Below are positions 1-9,716 of a stretch of 52,787 nucleotides of DNA, one piece after another. The translations under genes and the position numbers were made by a program. Below the pieces are notes generated by a model. That model saw only the letters and a list, made by a program, of their open reading frames with translations, was not told where the DNA came from and did no database searches. The stretch spans positions 1 to 52,787 of the forward strand of contig JWZX01002637.1 of NCBI GenBank assembly GCA_001275005.1, in the 5' to 3' direction. This DNA comes from Chrysochromulina tobinii. Its lineage: Eukaryota; Haptophyta; Prymnesiales; Chrysochromulinaceae. Each line of letters starts with the position of its first letter. Position 1 is the stretch's first letter.

Positions 1-3000
1 CGGCGGACGAGGAGGCCGCCGCGGCCGCCGCCGCAGCAGCGGCGGCGACTGCATCAATCGACGAGCCGTCACCGCCCTCCACTGGGTCGCGCAGCATATG
101 CCGGAGCGATACGTCGCGGCGCACTTTGGGCCAGAGGAACTCCTCGATGGCGGCCACCGAGGCGAGCGGCTCGATGAGCACTACATTGGTCGAATACTCA
201 CGCAGCGAGGCCGAGGTGCCCGGCGCGCGCTGCAGCCGCAGCTTGAAGGGCTGCGTGAGCGCCTTGAGGCCGGCCGAGGCGGTGTCCGTGGACGAGCCCT
301 CGGTGAGAAGCAGCGGCAGGCTTTCCATCAAATTAATCGCCTCCTGCAGCTTCGCCACGAGCAACCCAAAAGTGGCGCCACCCGCGCCCAGGCGGGCCGC
401 GTGCGTCACCTCTTCGTCGGTCGGTGCCTTGAGCGGCGGCGGCAGCGCCGCCGAGCGAGTAGACGCGCGCGTCTTCTTGGCGGTCAACTCGGCGACGGCT
501 GAGGCGGGCGGCGAGGGCGAGGGCGTGCCCAGGAAGAGATGGCAGAAGGCGAGCAGGCGGAAGGTGCGGCGCTCCGTGCCCAGAGCGGGCCCGCCCACGC
601 CACTCGCCGCATCGCCACTTGCCGCCTCCGCTTTTTCCGCTTCAGCGTCGGCCGTCAGGTAGGCCAGCAGCGCTTCCACGAGCCCAGACTGCGCGAACTC
701 AAAGGTGGTGATGCCCTCGGGATGCGAAGGCGAGAGCATCTGCGCCACGTCACGGAGCGCCGCTACGTCCGCGTGCGCCAGCAGCGGCGCGGCCGCCAGG
801 TTGACGAGCGGGTGCATCGTCGAGTACAGGGTCGGGTCGGAGATGCGCGCGGCAAGCGCACGCAAGCTCGCGAGCGACGCCGAGCCGTCGCCCGCCGCGA
901 GCGCGCGCGAGAGCTTCGCGTCGGTCGCGATAAACTGCGCCTTGAACTTGTGCGCACGCACCACTAGCGTTGCCGTGGCCAAGTCGGGCGTCCGGTTCGC
1001 CACCGGCGCGGCCGTGGCCGGCGGTGGTGCTGTCGACGGGGCGGCCGCTGCCGCCGGCGACGAAGCCACAGCCTTTGAGCCTGCCGCCCCGCTGCCGATC
1101 GCACCGCCGCTGCTGCCGGCCTCGCCTATGCTCGACGAGCGCGAGGCGCGGCGTGGCGCGACACTGCTGCTCGGCGCGGCGGCGGGCGGCTCGACAGCGG
1201 GCGCGGCGGGCGTCGTGGCGCCCTTGGGCGGTGCGCTTTGGGTGAGGGCATGCACTGCGTGGAAGACACCCTCGCGCAGAAAGCGCTCGTGGTAGATGTG
1301 CGGCAGCTTCTCGAGGAGCGTCTGGGCGATGCCGAACGCGGCGAGGGCCTGGCTCGGATCTTGCGCCGAGAGCAGCGACGCGATGAACGAGGCGAAGGGG
1401 AGATCGCGAAGCAGCCCTTCGAGGCCGGAAGCCGAGTGCAGGCAAACCACCTTAGAGATGGCCGAGAGACACTTGGTGCGCACGCCCGCGTTGGCCGCGC
1501 TTGAGTGCGCCTGTAGCAGCACTGGAAAGAGGTGCTCCGCATAATCGCCAAGCAGGTGGGGCTCCTCCATCAGCAGCCGCTCGCGGTCCGAGACCTTTTC
1601 GGAAGGTTCGGCGTCCTCCTCGTCACCGTCGGCCTGGCGTGATCGGCGCTTGGGGTGCGCGCTGCGCCCGCCGCCGCTCGGCGCGCTGCGTGGCGCGGGC
1701 AGCAGCTCGTTGCACAGCGAGAGGATCTGGTGCATCTGGTCTTGCGGGCGGCTGGCGGGCGCACCCACGCCTGATGCAAGCGACTCGTCGGTGAGAAGGA
1801 TGTCGCGCAGCTTGGCCGCCACCTCCTGCTGCAGCAGCTGCAGCGCCAGGTTGGGAGATCCGCGCGCGAGAGTGGCGAGCATGCGAAGGAGCATCGTGCA
1901 TGTAGAGGGCGAGAGGGTCACGTCGGCCGAGGAGGCGCCACCCGCGACCATCGTCGAGATCAGCCTGAGCAGCGCGGGGAGCAGCCCGTGCGACGCGAGC
2001 ATCTCGAGCTTGGTCGCCGAGGATGCGAAGTCGTCCACCAGCCGCGCGAAGCCCAAGCACACGTGCTCGAGTACCTTTTGGTCGTGATGGTTGAGGAGGT
2101 TGGTCATCAGCGGCACCGCTTCTTGCACCAGGTGCGCGCACTCGAGCGGCAGCCCGCGGCACATGTTGGCCGCCGTCGAGACGGCCACGCGCTGCACGCC
2201 CGTCGCGAAAAAGTCAACGTATTGTAGCACTGCGAGCATGCCACCCGCGCGCAGGATGGCGAGGGGGTGCTCGTGTGAGAGCTTCTCAAGCGCCTGGAGC
2301 GACTGCTCGGCAAGGTCGATGTACTCGATCGAGAGGAGCTTTTCGCAGAAGAGGGGCACCGCGTCGTAGTGTACGAGCGCCGCGGACGACGAGGGCAGCA
2401 CGTCCATCATGTGGCACATGGCACGCGCTGCGAGCAACATGATGTCGGCATTGTGCTCCTTGCGCATCATCTGCACGAGCAGAGGGATGAAGACGTCGAC
2501 GGACATGGAAGCCATCGAGTCCTCGGTACCTGCCGAGGGCGAGAGGGCACACGCGCGCGCGCAACGGTGACGTTATTTAGCGACCGGTGGCGGTCAAGAT
2601 GCGTGTGCAAAACGGGGGGAGGGCTTTCCGAGCACAGTCCCCCCCGATCCGCTCATGAGGGGCGGGGCGCCGCGCACCGATGGAGAGAAGCTCGCAGAGC
2701 TCGTTGAGCGCGACGAGCTGCCGGCCCTCATCGTCCGTCTTGAGTCCGGAGAGGATCACCTTGAGCTTCGAGTGTGAGGCGGAGATCGAGGGCAGGAGGT
2801 CATCGAGGCCCGCGCCCAGCTTGCGCAGCAGTCCCTGAAGGGCGCTGCTCGGCGCGCCCCAGGACTGCGCGTTGGCCGCGGCGCTCTCCTCGAGGCGCTC
2901 GAGCGCCTCCTGCTCGGCTGCCTCCTCCGCAGAGAGGGTGCGCCGCGGCGGCTCGCTGGAGCTGCCACCAGAAGACGAGCCGGCCGCGCCGCTTGCCGCG

Positions 3001-3077
3001 GCGGCCGCTTTGAGGGAAGACGCGCCCGAGCCGCCTGTGGAGGCGCCCGACGCTGCAGAGGTTTCACGATCCGACAT
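1..3077 (-). CDS. UPL3: UPL3/TRIP12-type HECT E3 ubiquitin ligase, N-terminal part (truncated by window edge)
   Basis: The minus strand is open from the window edge to 2529 and joins through one intron to a first exon ending at 2678. Exon 1 carries the family signature LQGLLRKLGAGLDDLLP followed by KLKVILSGLK and LCELLSIG. The splice restores SIGTED, as in UPL3 and TRIP12 (LSIGTEE). The intron is 2530-2677, with a GTGCGC donor and a CGGCAG acceptor. After it come armadillo-type helices (FIPLLVQMMRKEHNADIMLL, PLFCEKLLSIEYIDLAEQSL), a charged linker near 1620-1660, and near the left edge the conserved block LIEPLASVAAIEEFLWPKVR. Family members polyubiquitinate nuclear substrates through a C-terminal HECT domain, which must lie outside the window. 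I chose the ATG at 3077. The frame stays open to an upstream ATG at 3440, and the intervening stretch contains NRKRKQPA, so a longer N-terminus is possible. Confidence 0.88.
2530..2677 (-). other. Spliceosomal intron in the UPL3-like gene
   Basis: The 148-base intron begins GTGCGC and ends CTCGGCAG on the minus strand. Read through, the first exon would run into GARRPAPHERIGG, which has no family similarity. Splicing instead gives the conserved LLSIGTED junction. The splice is phase 2 (ATC-G|GT-ACC). Confidence 0.85.
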
Positions 3078-3440
3078 GGCTGGCTGCTTGCGTTTGCGGT
3101 TGGAAGAGCTGGCCGAGGAGCTCGCTTCACCGGCTCGCGCCCTGGCAAGGAGAGAAGTGGTCGAGGCGACCGTGCTGTCCGTCAGCAATTGGCATGCAGG
3201 ATGCAGGCGGACGGGCGGCCAGCGGCGCACCTCTTGGGCTGAGCGACGGAGGCGAGTGGCTCTTTCTCCTGAGCCCGCTTGCTGCGGGTCCGAGAGCTGC
3301 GAGGAGACAGGAGCGCACGAGCTGGGGTCAGGCAGGCAGAAGAAGGCAAGCGCACGGGCAACGAGTCGCGCTTTGGAGAGTGGGTGGAAGCGTATGCGCC
3401 AAAGCCGCGCAACGCGACTGGTGGGAAGAGTGCTGTGCAT

Positions 3441-4876
3441 GGGTGGTGCCGGAGGGACACGCGGGCGCTAAAAGCGTCGGGCGGTGCGGAGAGCACACCC
3501 TGACTTCTCTACAGCCGCCCTCTCCGATCGCCCGGAGCGAGTTTCCATAAGCCTGTACAGAGTGAGACGCGAGACGCGGGCCGTGAGTGATGGTGATGGC
3601 GCGGAGCCGTTTGACGTGCGGGAATGTCTGCGAAAGCGCCTGAATCGGCGGGTCGCGGCACGGGCGCGCGCCCAGGCCGTGGCTGGGCTTCCAACATGGC
3701 TATTTCTTACTGGGACCGAAGAAAATCATTTCCGTCCTTTCCCCATCAGACCACACTACCAAGCAAGCATCTGCTTCCACACCACCGTCTCAAAAGGCGG
3801 CTCCGCTCCCATCGGAGATCGGTCTAACGGTCAACACACTCAGTCTGACTCAGTCCTATCTTCAAATTCCTAAACCTAATCCGCTGAGCGGCCTGTGACT
3901 GCTGTGAAGTGTGACTGCTGTGCGCCGAGGCCGTCGAAGAAACAGGGATATCTGTCCGCACCTAAAACGGTAGCGCATGCTCGCCAAAAGCCGTCCTCAG
4001 CGCGCCATGCCGCAAGGGCCGACGATGACGTGACGCCACGTCGAAATCACGGGGAAATCACGCCTACAATTGTACTCGGTCGTCAGTCCGCCCTTGATGC
4101 AAACACATGACCAGACGCCGAGTACGACGTCCCATCCATGCCAATTATACAGCAGGAGCATTCGCGACGAGATTGGCTGCTGAGCACGCCGTCGACACGT
4201 GCGACAATGTTGCAGACTGCTGCAACCTGATCTGGGCGACCGTCGAGAGACGCGAGAGACGCGAGACACGCCACTGGTGCACCTTTGAACCATGGTCATG
4301 GCCCGTCCACCTGCTGTGCAAGCGCAAGTGAGAGCAGCGAGCCCGTGACGCAGTTGATGCTTGCAGTGGTGGCCCGCTGCTCACGAAGCGGGGCGTGCGA
4401 GCGTTCTGGCGCTCCAGCTCTTGCCCTGGCAGCAGCAGCTGGCGCCACATGCGTCGAGCTGCCTTTGGGCTTTGTCGCTGCCGCGGGTGGCTGAATGCTC
4501 GTTGCTGCTCCGAGTGGCTGCTGCACGGGCGGCATGTTCTCGAGTGGCATCCATGCGCTCGGCCCGTTCGGAGCCGGCGAGGTTACGGCTCGTGTTGCAC
4601 CATCGACGGTCGCACTGTTCCGAATTGTGGTTGATGTCCACGCGCTCCAAGCCGACGGCTCTGCTGGCTCAACTGTCGGCATACAAGTAAATCGTGGGAA
4701 ATCGGAATTCATGTTAATACACACAACACGTACAAGCACGATTCACAGATGTGGGAATCCGCACAACTCTTGTAAAACTTTCCCCGCGCTTTGCATGATC
4801 TTTTTGCCGCCGCCGCGACAATGTTTTGCCATTTTTGTCCGTCCTTCGTAAAAGATGGGGTGAGATCGGCTCGACA
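3441..4876. other. Intergenic region, no supported gene
   Basis: About 1.4 kb between the divergent UPL3-like gene and the membrane-protein gene. It is less GC-rich than the coding regions and holds only short frames of 60-147 codons on both strands, with no recognisable motif or sustained codon bias. It presumably contains both promoters and 5' leaders. Confidence 0.5.
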
Positions 4877-5494
4877 ATGACTCTGGGGCGCAACGACTCA
4901 ATCGGAGTTCTCGGTTTCAACGACGTAATCTACCCGCCCTGGACCAGCCGGCTCTTGATGGGCTCTTCGATCGTGATGGGATGCAGCTCGGCCTTTGCGG
5001 GAGTGCTCCACCAGTACATATTGTGCACGCTAAGTGGCTTGAGCGCCGTGGCCAGCATAATTTATTGGCGCAAGCCTGGCCCTGGATGCCGGCGAGATGG
5101 AGATTATTGTTTCGCGGCGCTGGCTCTGGCATACACGGTGCCTGCGTCACTGTCGCTGCGCGGGACTCCGAATGTTTGCTTCTGGGCATGCCTCATGGCC
5201 TTCTACCTATGCTTCCGCCGCAGTTTCCAGCTCAGCTCAGTCTCCAACGGCGGTGACGGTAGGTGGGCGCAGTGGCACGCGGCCGGCCACACCTTCGTTT
5301 CGATAGGCACATCGAGCGCAGCCTTGGGTGAGGTCGATAGCTGGCGCTTTGATCACTTCAACCCACTCGGCACCTTGATCTCCATGCTCATCTGCTCGAG
5401 GCTTGCGTACGACACGTGGAGGGCATACTCTCAGAACTCACGGCGTAACCAAATCAAAGAAATCGCGCTGCCATCGAGCACCGACGTGTTGTGA
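4877..5494 (+). CDS. Small multi-pass membrane protein, possible CREST-like hydrolase
   Basis: The protein has 205 residues from the ATG at 4877. Upstream in-frame codons give only a non-ATG extension. It shows about six hydrophobic segments: LLMGSSIVMGCSSAFAGVLH, LCTLSGLSAVASIIYW, YCFAALALAYTVPASLSL, CFWACLMAFYLCF, WHAAGHTFVSIGTSSAALG and LGTLISMLICSRLAY. I do not recognise a specific family. The order of polar residues in membrane segments (Ser then His in the first, Asp-Tyr at the start of the third, HxxxH in the fifth) resembles the CREST superfamily of alkaline ceramidases and PAQR receptors, which are membrane metal hydrolases. That link rests on a few residues and the protein is shorter than typical members. 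The tail (SRRNQIKE) is basic and probably cytosolic. Confidence 0.7.
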   Translation: MTLGRNDSIGVLGFNDVIYPPWTSRLLMGSSIVMGCSSAFAGVLHQYILCTLSGLSAVASIIYWRKPGPGCRRDGDYCFAALALAYTVPASLSLRGTPNVCFWACLMAFYLCFRRSFQLSSVSNGGDGRWAQWHAAGHTFVSIGTSSAALGEVDSWRFDHFNPLGTLISMLICSRLAYDTWRAYSQNSRRNQIKEIALPSSTDVL

Positions 5495-5919
5495 TCGCGT
5501 GTAAGCTGTGTGGTAAAGTGTGGACCGCCGCGGCAAATCGAGGGTGCCCGATTTCGGATTCACGTGGGGGCGACCGCGGCCGAGGCCCGAGCGGCGAGCG
5601 GCACCCGGCGGCGACCGGCGTCGACCCGGTCGAGCCGGGCAGCGATCGGGATCGCGACCGAAAAGCACGTCGCACCGAGCGGCTCGGGGTGCAGGGTGAG
5701 GCTGAGGGTCGGTCGGCGGTCGCCGATCGGGCCGGACGCGCGACGGACTCCCTCTATTCACTAATTGGTGTCAAGAGAGAGACCGGTGAACCGCACACGC
5801 ACGCGCCGAGCTCCAGCACATCTCCCCCGAGCTCACGTCATCGCATGTGGGGACCGGCAGATACGACGACTCCGCAATCACCGCGTGTAGGCGCTCCGCC
5901 AGCGTGCATGCGTGCAACC
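5495..5919. other. Intergenic region between convergent genes
   Basis: This is the 3' space shared by the membrane-protein gene and the kinase gene, which converge here. The stretch 5570-5720 is strongly GC-rich with many CGACC/GGTCG words. I see no coding signal or RNA gene. Confidence 0.5.
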
Positions 5920-7149
5920 TCATCGAGCGGAGCGCGAAGGAAACATTTTGAAAAACTTGTTTGAGGAGGTCTCCGTCTTGTCGCCCTTGGCCAGGAGCTT
6001 GAGCCCCTTGTAGAGCTCGTCCCGGTAGTCGTTCACGCTCAGCTTGGTGTCATCGTCGATGCACGCTTTGAGCGGCTCACACACATCCTGCTTGTCCTCG
6101 TCCTCCTTTCGGAATGGTTTCATCCACGCGTGCGCGAGCGCGCCGTGCACGTCCATGCGCTTGGACGGATCGACCTCGAGCATCGCGCAGACCATCTGTA
6201 TGGCCTCCTCCGGCGCGCCCTTCATCTTCTCGCGCAGCATGCCCAGCCGGTACCCCGCGGTTGCAGGCGGGTACTTATCGATGAGGTTGACGGGCTCTCT
6301 GAGCATAGTCGCCGCGTACTTGGAGCGCAGCGCCTCAATTGTCGGCGCGTCGGGCACGCCGGTTACCTCGACGATGCGCTCGATCTGGTTGATCGTCGAC
6401 GAGCCGGCAAGCAGCGGCTTTCCTATGAACATCTCGGCGATGATGCACCCCAGCGCCCACACGTCCACCGCGCGCGTGTACGACGTCGAGCCGAGCAGGA
6501 TCTCGGGCGCGCGGTACCATCGCGTCGCAACGTAATCGGTAAGCGTGCCCGCGGGTTCGGCCATGCCCTCGATCTCGTGCAGTGCGCGCGCAAGCCCAAA
6601 GTCGGCAACCTTGAGCACGCAGTCCTCGTTGAGCAGCAGGTTGGACGGCTTCAGGTCGCGGTGCAGCAATCCCGCCGTGTGGCAGTATTTGAGCGCCTTG
6701 AGCGACTGGTACACGATGAACTGCTTGTGTACGGGCTCAAGGATATTGGCGCGAACGACAGCATGCAGGTCCGTCTCCATGAAGTCGAAGACGAGGTACA
6801 CGTCCTTGTCATTCTCGGCCTTGTGAAAGTTTCGCAACTTGATGATGTTTGGGTGTGCGATGCCGCCGCTCGCCGCCACTGCCTTTGACGAAGCCGCGTC
6901 GGCGGAGCTGTTGAAGCACTGCACGCCCTGCAGCATCAGCAGGTAGGCGATCTCGCGGAAGGTACGCTGCGCGTCTGTCTGGTTCTGGAAGGCGTCAAAG
7001 ATCTTTTTGATGGCCACTACGTCCTTTGTCTTCTTGTCGATTGCCTTGAAGACCACCGCGTAAGCGCCCTTTCCGAGCTTCTGCTGGATGTCGTACTTGC
7101 GCGAGATATGCTTGTCGACTTTCTCGACGTCGTCCACTTTGTCAGACAT
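5920..7149 (-). CDS. MAPK15: ERK7/MAPK15-type MAP kinase
   Basis: This is a 409-residue Ser/Thr kinase with the complete catalytic set. The Gly loop GKGAYAVVFKA is at residues 26-36, ATP-anchoring Lys48 in VVAIKK, alpha-C Glu66, the catalytic loop HRDLKPSN with Asp165, DFG with Asp183, and a TDY activation motif at 204-206 followed by VATRWYRAPE. The run METDLHAVVRANILEPVHKQ is typical of the ERK7/ERK8 group, which localises to basal bodies and controls cilium length in animals. About 24 extra residues rich in Ala and Ser (near 76-97) sit between alpha-C and the HPNIIKL strand. The tail after the kinase domain is short (about 60 residues), unlike the long tail of animal ERK7. The gene is intronless as read and starts at an ATG at 7149. 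Confidence 0.93.
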   Translation of the reverse strand: MSDKVDDVEKVDKHISRKYDIQQKLGKGAYAVVFKAIDKKTKDVVAIKKIFDAFQNQTDAQRTFREIAYLLMLQGVQCFNSSADAASSKAVAASGGIAHPNIIKLRNFHKAENDKDVYLVFDFMETDLHAVVRANILEPVHKQFIVYQSLKALKYCHTAGLLHRDLKPSNLLLNEDCVLKVADFGLARALHEIEGMAEPAGTLTDYVATRWYRAPEILLGSTSYTRAVDVWALGCIIAEMFIGKPLLAGSSTINQIERIVEVTGVPDAPTIEALRSKYAATMLREPVNLIDKYPPATAGYRLGMLREKMKGAPEEAIQMVCAMLEVDPSKRMDVHGALAHAWMKPFRKEDEDKQDVCEPLKACIDDDTKLSVNDYRDELYKGLKLLAKGDKTETSSNKFFKMFPSRSAR

Positions 7150-7682
7150 CAGGTCAGGCCGGGTCTCGGCAGAGAGCGTTCGGCGGGTCAGAGTCTGTGC
7201 GACTTTGGGCGTTGAGGAAGTGTTCGAAACTGTGAAAAGTCAGCTGTTCGAACACTCCGCGCGTGCAATACTAGTAAGTGTTAGTCCACGCCGAGCGACG
7301 CGTCGAAGCGACGCGACCACTGCGTGGCAGTGTTTCGTGTGGTAGTGGCTGGTCGGTAACTTGTGTGTCGATTCAACTGACCCTTTCGCAATATTTATTA
7401 CAGTTCCGATTTCGCGCGCGCACAGTCACCGCGCCCCGACCCCGAGGACTCCGAGATGGAATACATGTAACCCGCCCATTGAAAGAATTTCGACGTGCTC
7501 GCTCTGCAAGCGCAAGTGCGATCCACGCTCTGAGTGTGATCCACGCCAATGACGGGAAAACAAGCCACGCGCTGCGCTTTAAGCTGCGCTCTCGGGCACG
7601 TGGGCGCCCTTCTGTAAGCGTCGTCTCGCACATAACCTACTCATCTGAGTCAAGTAATCATCTGAGCGCAAAGGCTCAGAGC
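7150..7682. other. Promoter region of the MAP kinase gene and 3' flank of the next gene
   Basis: This 533-base gap lies upstream of the kinase (minus) and downstream of the disordered-protein gene (minus). The first 110 bases hold an inverted and direct TGTTCGAA arrangement described separately. The rest shows no gene. Confidence 0.5.
7221..7254. promoter_or_regulatory. Candidate promoter element: two TGTTCGAA boxes around ACTGTGAAAAGTCA
   Basis: TGTTCGAA occurs at 7221-7228 and again inside the perfect palindrome TGTTCGAACA at 7245-7254. Between them lies ACTGTGAAAAGTCA at 7229-7242. The block starts about 72 bases upstream of the kinase ATG. The same 14-mer recurs at 9539-9552 upstream of two other genes. 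A regulatory role is inferred from position and recurrence only. Confidence 0.35.
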
Positions 7683-9365
7683 TCAGAAGAGCCGTGGCAG
7701 AGCCGCGGCCCGCGCCACGGGCCCGCCGCCGATGCACGAGCAAGGGCAGTCGTAGCACTTGAGGCACAGGCAGAGAGGCACGCCCGCGATGTGGATGGGC
7801 GATTTCTTCACGATGTGAGGCACGCGTGCGGGCGAGCTAACATGGTGCACGAAGCCGTCGGGATCCGAGGAGCACACTGAGCGGCCAATGTCAGAGAGGG
7901 GCTGGCGCGGCATTGAGGGGGACTCAACGAGGAGGTCAAGGGAGCCATTGAGGCCTTCCAGCAGCGTCGCGCCGTCAATCGTACTCCGCGCCGCGGCATA
8001 GCGCGCTGCGCTCGAAGCTGTCTCCAGCCGACCAGTCGACGGCGACCCCTGCATATATCGGCTCATGTAGTCTTGATGAGACGATTGCGTCCCTGGCGTG
8101 ACTCTGCCGGTCGCCCACGGCGATGCGCCAGCGCCGTGCGACGGCCCGGGAGAAGCGTTCATTGACGTGGTCGGCCCACCGTCGCCGTTAAAATAGGTGA
8201 CTCCCACATCTGAGTCGATGCGCGATAGAGGGGTCGGTGATCGCGGCACGCCGGCCGCAACCTCCGTGGTTGTGGCGGGTCGGTCCGAAGACGCGCGCGC
8301 CTGCAGGCGCAGCTGCGCCTCGTACTCTGCACTCGTAAGTTCAGTGACCACGCCATCTGCGAGAGTATCAGAGAGGGGCAGCGGCATTGGCAGCGACGTG
8401 CGCTGCACGCGATCGAAGAGGGCCAGACGCTCCTTCTCGCCGCCAGAGGCCGGCGCCTCAGAGGCCATCTTGAGTGCGGACGTGCTCGGTGTGCGCGCGC
8501 ATCCCCGAAGAGCAGCACGAGCAGCCTCGATGGGCGGCGGCGCCGTTCGGGTCTCCAATTCGAACGGTATGGACGATGCGTGGCTCGCCAACAGGCCCTC
8601 GCCGGCTGAGCCGCGCGAGAGTGCCGGCGCGCCGCCAAGGCTTGCCGCATAGTGCACGGCGGCGTCCATGGCATAGTTCGCCGAGGCATCAGCTGCGGCG
8701 GGCGACGAGAACGTCGCCGAATAGCTCGCGGCTCGAGGCAGCGACATCAGGCTGGGTGCTGGGAACAGCTCGCCATTTTTGAGGCTGGGCGACCCGAACG
8801 TGGGTGCATGGGAAGGTGGCGGCACCGGCGGTTTGAATGATGGGCCATGTGCGGCCGCAAACGATGTGGAGCGCGTCCGCGCCATCCAATCCGGCGACTC
8901 GCTCATTAGCGGCCTGTCCACTGGCAGCGACGCAGTGAAGGAGCTCAATGTGTTGGCCACGTCGCGGAACTCTTGTCGCCGATGGTCATCGTCGTAGGAT
9001 GGCACCGTTGACCCGCCCGATCTCAGTGATCTCAAGAACGGGGATGACGTCTCGCCGCCGACAGGATTGACGGAGATTGCCTTCGTCGCAGCTGGTGGTC
9101 GCTCGGCAGTTCTACCTGGCGTTGCTATCTTTGGCTCAGCAACCAGAGACGACGATTGCATGTTCGCAATCCCCATACGCTCGCACTCCAGCGACGTCAG
9201 CTCGGTCACGGCCTTCGCCGAAAGGAGATCGTCAGCCTGTCTATTGAGCGCAGCCATCTTCTTGCCGAGATCCACGCTCACCCGGTTCGATGGCGATGAC
9301 ATCGCGTCGGCAGCAGCCGTCATCGCCGCGAGCCTCTGGCGCGCCTGGCGGAGTGTGTCGTCCAT
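7683..9365 (-). CDS. Disordered Ser/Pro-rich protein with Cys-rich C-terminal tail, function unknown
   Basis: This 560-residue protein is intronless from an ATG at 9365. The N-terminus (about residues 1-60) is Ala-rich and could form a helix. The middle is dominated by Ser, Pro and Ala with many potential phosphorylation sites. A short motif occurs twice: VTELTSLE near residue 55 and VTELTSAE near 340. The last 50 residues differ in character: FVHHVSSPARVPHIVKKSP, then LCLCLKCYDCPCSC with six cysteines in 14 residues. The Cys cluster could bind metal or be lipid-modified. I do not recognise a family. Sustained codon bias, absence of stops and defined ends support a real gene. It shares its upstream region with the divergent transporter gene. 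Confidence 0.75.
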   Translation of the reverse strand: MDDTLRQARQRLAAMTAAADAMSSPSNRVSVDLGKKMAALNRQADDLLSAKAVTELTSLECERMGIANMQSSSLVAEPKIATPGRTAERPPAATKAISVNPVGGETSSPFLRSLRSGGSTVPSYDDDHRRQEFRDVANTLSSFTASLPVDRPLMSESPDWMARTRSTSFAAAHGPSFKPPVPPPSHAPTFGSPSLKNGELFPAPSLMSLPRAASYSATFSSPAAADASANYAMDAAVHYAASLGGAPALSRGSAGEGLLASHASSIPFELETRTAPPPIEAARAALRGCARTPSTSALKMASEAPASGGEKERLALFDRVQRTSLPMPLPLSDTLADGVVTELTSAEYEAQLRLQARASSDRPATTTEVAAGVPRSPTPLSRIDSDVGVTYFNGDGGPTTSMNASPGPSHGAGASPWATGRVTPGTQSSHQDYMSRYMQGSPSTGRLETASSAARYAAARSTIDGATLLEGLNGSLDLLVESPSMPRQPLSDIGRSVCSSDPDGFVHHVSSPARVPHIVKKSPIHIAGVPLCLCLKCYDCPCSCIGGGPVARAAALPRLF

Positions 9366-9716
9366 GGGCGCCGGCGACTGTGTTTAGCCGCAGCGCTGGC
9401 GCTCACGCAGTCCGCCTGCACCACAGGGACTTCGAGGAGGAGGGGCACGAATCTACCAGAGATTGCTGCGCCCTTTGCATCTCTTCTTTGTTTTGAATCG
9501 CGCCCGCGACGAAGCGAAAGTTTGCTACCGGTGCGCACACTGTGAAAAGTCATGTCAGTTCAATCCCATAGGACCGAATTCACGCAAGACGCAGTCCGAC
9601 TTGAGACTGCGCATCTCACGTGATCTTCGCGAAGCAAGCCAGTCAGTCACTCACGCCCTCGTGTGCTCACTGCCGTCGGGGAGTGCTCACTGCCGTCGGG
9701 GAGTGCAGCGCCAGCG
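9366..9716. promoter_or_regulatory. Divergent intergenic promoter region
   Basis: This is the 351-base space between two genes transcribed away from each other (disordered protein and transporter). It contains ACTGTGAAAAGTCA at 9539-9552, identical to the block upstream of the kinase. It also contains a tandem 20-base duplication just before the transporter start. Confidence 0.45.
9663..9706 (+). repeat. Tandem duplication, 20-base unit, 2.2 copies
   Basis: The unit GTGCTCACTGCCGTCGGGGA occurs at 9663-9682 and exactly again at 9683-9702, followed by GTGC. It ends 10 bases before the transporter ATG, so it probably lies in the 5' leader. Confidence 0.9.

Noticed and set aside
4296-4739. Minus-strand frame of 147 codons between the ligase and the membrane protein
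   Set aside because: No recognisable motif, no neighbours supporting it, and codon use not distinct from overlapping frames.
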